15,919 bases of DNA. Source: Kiritimatiellia bacterium (lineage in GTDB: Bacteria > Verrucomicrobiota > Kiritimatiellia > UBA8416 > JABMPJ01). Below are positions 13,260-15,919 of this stretch, piece after piece. The translations under genes were made by a program, and so were the position numbers. The DNA lies in NCBI GenBank assembly GCA_029939545.1, contig JAOZSS010000040.1, positions 1-15,919 of the forward strand, written 5' to 3'. The stretch's first letter is position 1. Each line of letters begins with the position of its first letter. The notes under the pieces are model-generated. The model was given only the letters and a program-made list of their open reading frames with translations, was not told where the DNA came from and ran no database searches.

Positions 13260-15194
13260 ATGGTAGATTTTCGTGGTGTCAGCAAGCGGTATGGTGCGCA
13301 GGTCGTGCTCGATGACGTAAGCTTCCGGTGTAATCCGGGAGAGAACGTGGGTATTGTGGGTCCCAACGGGGCGGGCAAGACGACGATCTTCAGCCTTATC
13401 GCGGGTGAGATGACGCCGGATACCGGCAGTGTCCAATTGCCCTCCGACTGCCGACTGGGCTACGTATGTCAGCATGTGGCGGGCAGGATCGCGGACCGCC
13501 AGCTCCTGTCGCACGTGGAAGCGGCCGTGCCCGAACTGCTTGACCTGGAGCAAGAGACGCACGCGATCGAAGCGCGGCTTCAGGGCACAGACGTGGAGGA
13601 GAAGCTCAAACTTCTGGCACGGCTCGGTGAGGTGCAAACGCGTTTTGAGGCCATGGGCGGCTACAACATGCGTCCGCGGGCGGAACAGGCCTTGAGTGGC
13701 CTGGGCTTCTCTGAGGCGGCCTTCCAGCAGCCGATTGGCTCGTTCAGCGGCGGGTGGCAGTCGCGCGCGGAGCTGGCGCGGGTCCTCGTGGCCGAGCCGG
13801 AGGTGCTCCTCCTGGATGAGCCGTCCAACTACCTCGACATCCCCACGATTGAGTGGCTGCAGCGCTACCTTCGCGAATTCAAGGGAACCCTTCTGCTCAT
13901 CTCGCATGATCGCTACCTGCTCAACGCCCTGACCCGTGTCACTATTGAAGTGTCCGCAGGCAAAGTGGAGCGCTACAGCGGGAACTACGACGCCTATGTG
14001 TCGCAACGTGAGCTGCGTGTTGAGCAGCGCTTGGCGGCCCAGAAGAACCAGGATCGGCGTCGCGAGCAGATCGAGACGTTCGTGACACGTTTTCGCGCCA
14101 CGAGCACCAAGGCGTCTCAAGTACAGAGCAAGATCAAGATGCTCGAACGGATGGATCGCATCGAACGGCCCCGCCGCCTCAGGAGTCCGGGCACCATTCG
14201 TCTTCGTCCGCCTCCCCACAGCGGAGTGGAGGTCATGCGCCTCGATGATGCCGGGCTAAGCTATGACGGGTCACGCTGGGTGTTGCGACATCTTGACCTG
14301 CGGATCACGCGCGGCGAGAAGATGGTCCTGGTTGGGTTGAACGGACTGGGCAAGACGACGCTGCTGCGCATGCTTGCGGGGACGCTCCCCCTTTCGGAAG
14401 GGCGGCGGGTGGTTGGCCACAAGGTCGTGCTGGGATACCAGTCGCAAGACTTTGCCGAGACCATGAATCCGCATCAGACCGTCTACGAGGCAGTGAAGTC
14501 TGTGGCGGTTGATGTGCCTGACCAGGAAGTGCGGACGCTGCTCGGTGGTTTCGGGTTCTCGGGCGACAGCATTGATAAGCCGGTACAGGTGCTCAGTGGT
14601 GGCGAGAAGATCCGCGTGGCCTTTGCGCGGTTGCTGATCAAGCCCCCCAACCTGTTGCTGCTCGACGAACCTACAACACACCTCGATATCCAGGCCCGCG
14701 AGGCGCTGGAGAAGGCGCTGGCCAGCTACAGCGGGACGCTCTGCCTCGTGACGCACGATGTCGACTTCGCGCGGCGAGTGGCCACATCGGTCGTTGCGAT
14801 GACTCCGCCCGGGATCACGCCCTACGCCGGTGGTTATGACTACTATAGGGAACGTATCAAACGAGCCGGGCAGGCATCGGCTGCCCCTGTGGCAACCAAG
14901 ACGCGAGCAACCAGCGTGTCGGCTCCGGGAGATAAGAAGGTGCTTCGGCGCGAACGCGCGCGCGAACGCGAGGACCGCCGCGCCGCCCAACGTCAACTCA
15001 AACAGACCATTCGCAAGGCGGAAAAGCGTATCGAACTGATGGAAGGGGAGAAGGCCGACGTGCTGAAGGGACTGTCCGACCCCCATCCCGATACGGATTT
15101 CGAGACACTCAACCGACGACTGAAGGACCTCCAGGATGAGATCGATTACGCCACGCGCCAATGGGTGGCCGCTGCGGAGGAGCTTGGAGAGTAG
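13260..15194 (+). CDS. ABC-F family ATPase (Uup/EttA-like, ribosome-associated)
   Basis: 644 residues from ATG 13260; an in-frame ATG at 13203 would add 19 non-conserved residues, and the usual ABC-F opening M-V-D-F-R-G-V-S-K-R-Y-G favours 13260. Two ABC ATPase domains, no membrane segments, cytoplasmic. Domain 1: Walker A GPNGAGKT (34-41), signature FSGGW (162-166), Walker B LLLDEP (183-188), switch H216. The linker (about 245-310) has the family-typical FRATSTKASQVQSK and KMLERMDRIERP. Domain 2: Walker A GLNGLGKT (359-366), LSGGE (445-449), LLLLDEP (465-471), H499. A charged coiled coil (about 560-643) ends the protein, as in Uup. ABC-F proteins bind the ribosomal E site and relieve stalled or idle ribosomes; some protect against antibiotics. 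Which subfamily this is cannot be settled by eye. Confidence 0.93.
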   Translation: MVDFRGVSKRYGAQVVLDDVSFRCNPGENVGIVGPNGAGKTTIFSLIAGEMTPDTGSVQLPSDCRLGYVCQHVAGRIADRQLLSHVEAAVPELLDLEQETHAIEARLQGTDVEEKLKLLARLGEVQTRFEAMGGYNMRPRAEQALSGLGFSEAAFQQPIGSFSGGWQSRAELARVLVAEPEVLLLDEPSNYLDIPTIEWLQRYLREFKGTLLLISHDRYLLNALTRVTIEVSAGKVERYSGNYDAYVSQRELRVEQRLAAQKNQDRRREQIETFVTRFRATSTKASQVQSKIKMLERMDRIERPRRLRSPGTIRLRPPPHSGVEVMRLDDAGLSYDGSRWVLRHLDLRITRGEKMVLVGLNGLGKTTLLRMLAGTLPLSEGRRVVGHKVVLGYQSQDFAETMNPHQTVYEAVKSVAVDVPDQEVRTLLGGFGFSGDSIDKPVQVLSGGEKIRVAFARLLIKPPNLLLLDEPTTHLDIQAREALEKALASYSGTLCLVTHDVDFARRVATSVVAMTPPGITPYAGGYDYYRERIKRAGQASAAPVATKTRATSVSAPGDKKVLRRERAREREDRRAAQRQLKQTIRKAEKRIELMEGEKADVLKGLSDPHPDTDFETLNRRLKDLQDEIDYATRQWVAAAEELGE

Positions 15195-15230
15195 GCGCTG
15201 CCTGGCACGTGCAAATAGCTCAGTGTGAGC

Positions 15231-15259
15231 TTGACCGGTGGATCGTCCGGCCCTACCTT
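15231..15259 (+). promoter_or_regulatory. Candidate promoter before the TPR protein, overlapped by a short palindrome
   Basis: -35 TTGACC (15231-15236), 17-nt spacer, -10 TACCTT (15254-15259). A perfect 6-bp palindrome AGCTCA-GTG-TGAGCT (15217-15231) abuts the -35 box and could be an operator or a small hairpin after the ABC-F stop. The expected start, near 15266, would leave almost no leader before ATG 15268. Confidence 0.35.
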
Positions 15260-15267
15260 TAGTGGTG

Positions 15268-15919
15268 ATGATATCAGCAAGGTTCCAATTCACACTTATG
15301 ACGATCACGGCGCTGCTCGCGGCGTCGTGTGTCTGGGCGCAGGATCCTGCCGTGGAAGCATTCGGCGAGATGGAGCCGGAAGGCATACAGCGCAAGCACG
15401 CCGGTTTCTGGCGTCGGCCGGAACGAGAGACCCCGGCAGAGCAGCTTTCCTACGCACAGGCGTTGGAGGCCGAGCGCAGGAGGCGCAAGGCTGCCCGCCA
15501 GTACCGTGCGCTGGTCCACGAGTGGCACGATACGCCCGAAGCCGTTAAGGCACAGCGGGCCTACGCCGGCATTCTCGAGGATAGGGGCAAGTATGAAGCG
15601 GCCTTCAACGAGTTCCAGTACCTGATCCACTTCTATGCGGGTCAGTTCGACTACGGCGATGTGCTGGACCACCAGTTTAGGATCGCCAATGGGGTCATGA
15701 ACCGACGCCATGGCGGGCTATTTATCTTTCGGGGCTTCAAGTCGCCCGAACGCGCACTGCCCCTGTTTGTGCAGATCTCAAAGAACGCGCCGACGTGGGA
15801 GAGGGGACCGGAAGTCCAGTTCTTCATCGGGTGGATACAGGAAGAAGACAAGCAGTACGACGCGGCTATTCGTGCCTACGACAAGCTTCGCCAACGGTGG
15901 CCGCGCAACGAGCTGGCCG
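15268..15919 (+). CDS. Exported TPR protein, BamD/YfiO-like, 3' end beyond the window
   Basis: 217 residues are visible, open to the right edge. An N-terminal signal peptide (MISARFQFTLMTITALLAAS) is followed by CVWA-QDP; cleavage by signal peptidase I after VWA is likely, but LAASC could also serve as a lipobox. ATG 15298 is an alternative start that shortens the signal. The mature protein has helical-pair repeats: KAARQYRALVHEWHDTPEAV, then AYAGILEDRGKYEAAFNEFQYLI, and later QFFIGWIQEEDKQYDAAIRAYDKL, with conserved-looking TPR positions. BamD-type proteins share the pattern A-x-x-x-Y-x-x-L ... P-x-S-x-x-A and are outer-membrane assembly lipoproteins. The match here is by pattern only, so YbgF/CpoB-like or another tetratricopeptide protein is possible. 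No clear ribosome site is visible. Confidence 0.7.
   Translation, partial: MISARFQFTLMTITALLAASCVWAQDPAVEAFGEMEPEGIQRKHAGFWRRPERETPAEQLSYAQALEAERRRRKAARQYRALVHEWHDTPEAVKAQRAYAGILEDRGKYEAAFNEFQYLIHFYAGQFDYGDVLDHQFRIANGVMNRRHGGLFIFRGFKSPERALPLFVQISKNAPTWERGPEVQFFIGWIQEEDKQYDAAIRAYDKLRQRWPRNELA

Noticed and set aside
13242..14219. A 325-codon frame on the minus strand opposite the ABC-F gene
   Set aside because: It lies wholly opposite conserved ATPase motifs, has His/Arg-rich composition and no domain. It is a mirror frame of a strongly coding gene.
14271..15395. A 374-codon frame on the minus strand opposite the ABC-F end and the start of the TPR gene
   Set aside because: It crosses two well-supported plus-strand genes and shows no family features.
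1..15919. CRISPR array, tRNA, rRNA, insertion sequence or phage genes
   Set aside because: No regularly spaced repeats, no cloverleaf or rRNA-like sequence, and no transposase, integrase or phage structural motifs were seen on either strand.

Overview
The window is 15.9 kb of G+C-rich, densely coded DNA from a Gram-negative bacterium. Evidence for an outer membrane: two predicted outer-membrane barrels, a lipoprotein, a BamD-like TPR protein and heptose/nucleotide-sugar genes. The mix of a TIGR03790-type protein, a secreted protein with a duplicated WWGSY-type domain and an FYRV-like C-terminus, and a relic of a Gfo/Idh/MocA oxidoreductase is what I associate with the Planctomycetes-Verrucomicrobia-Kiritimatiellota group. 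That placement is inference; there is no rRNA or marker gene to fix it.

Layout. 1-495 (-) is the start of shikimate kinase, running off the left edge behind a good promoter. 647-2914 (+) is a large secreted protein with an internal duplication, followed by two inverted, co-varying palindromes (2921-2995). 3045-6760 (+) is an envelope-sugar cluster: a secreted TIGR03790-like protein, a translationally coupled GmhB-type heptose bisphosphate phosphatase, a GHMP sugar kinase whose 3' part is replaced by the tail of a sugar nucleotidyltransferase, and UDP-glucuronate decarboxylase. 6761-7088 holds no gene but has a dispersed-repeat-like motif and a 19-bp imperfect hairpin. 7089-8765 is a metal/oxidative-stress block: a half-size Gdt1/UPF0016 transporter fused to a complete rubrerythrin-like di-iron domain (-), a gene relic, and a stand-alone rubrerythrin-like protein (+). 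8755-11024 (-) runs outer-membrane barrel, small single-TM protein, RsmB. 11136-11993 (+) is a leucine-rich-repeat lipoprotein, meeting a Porin_O_P-like porin (12087-13151, -) at a bidirectional terminator with a CTT microsatellite. 13260-15194 (+) is an ABC-F ATPase, and 15268 to the right edge is a TPR/BamD-like exported protein.

How the genes fit together. Most of the window is envelope biology: sugar-nucleotide supply for LPS or exopolysaccharide, outer-membrane proteins and secreted proteins, with housekeeping genes (aroK, rsmB, ABC-F) between them. The two most notable items are the chimeric kinase/nucleotidyltransferase frame at 5056-5754, which looks like an in-frame deletion (biological or from assembly), and the transporter-rubrerythrin fusion at 7089-7826, which resembles in design the MbfA-type ferritin-transporter fusions but uses a different transporter family.
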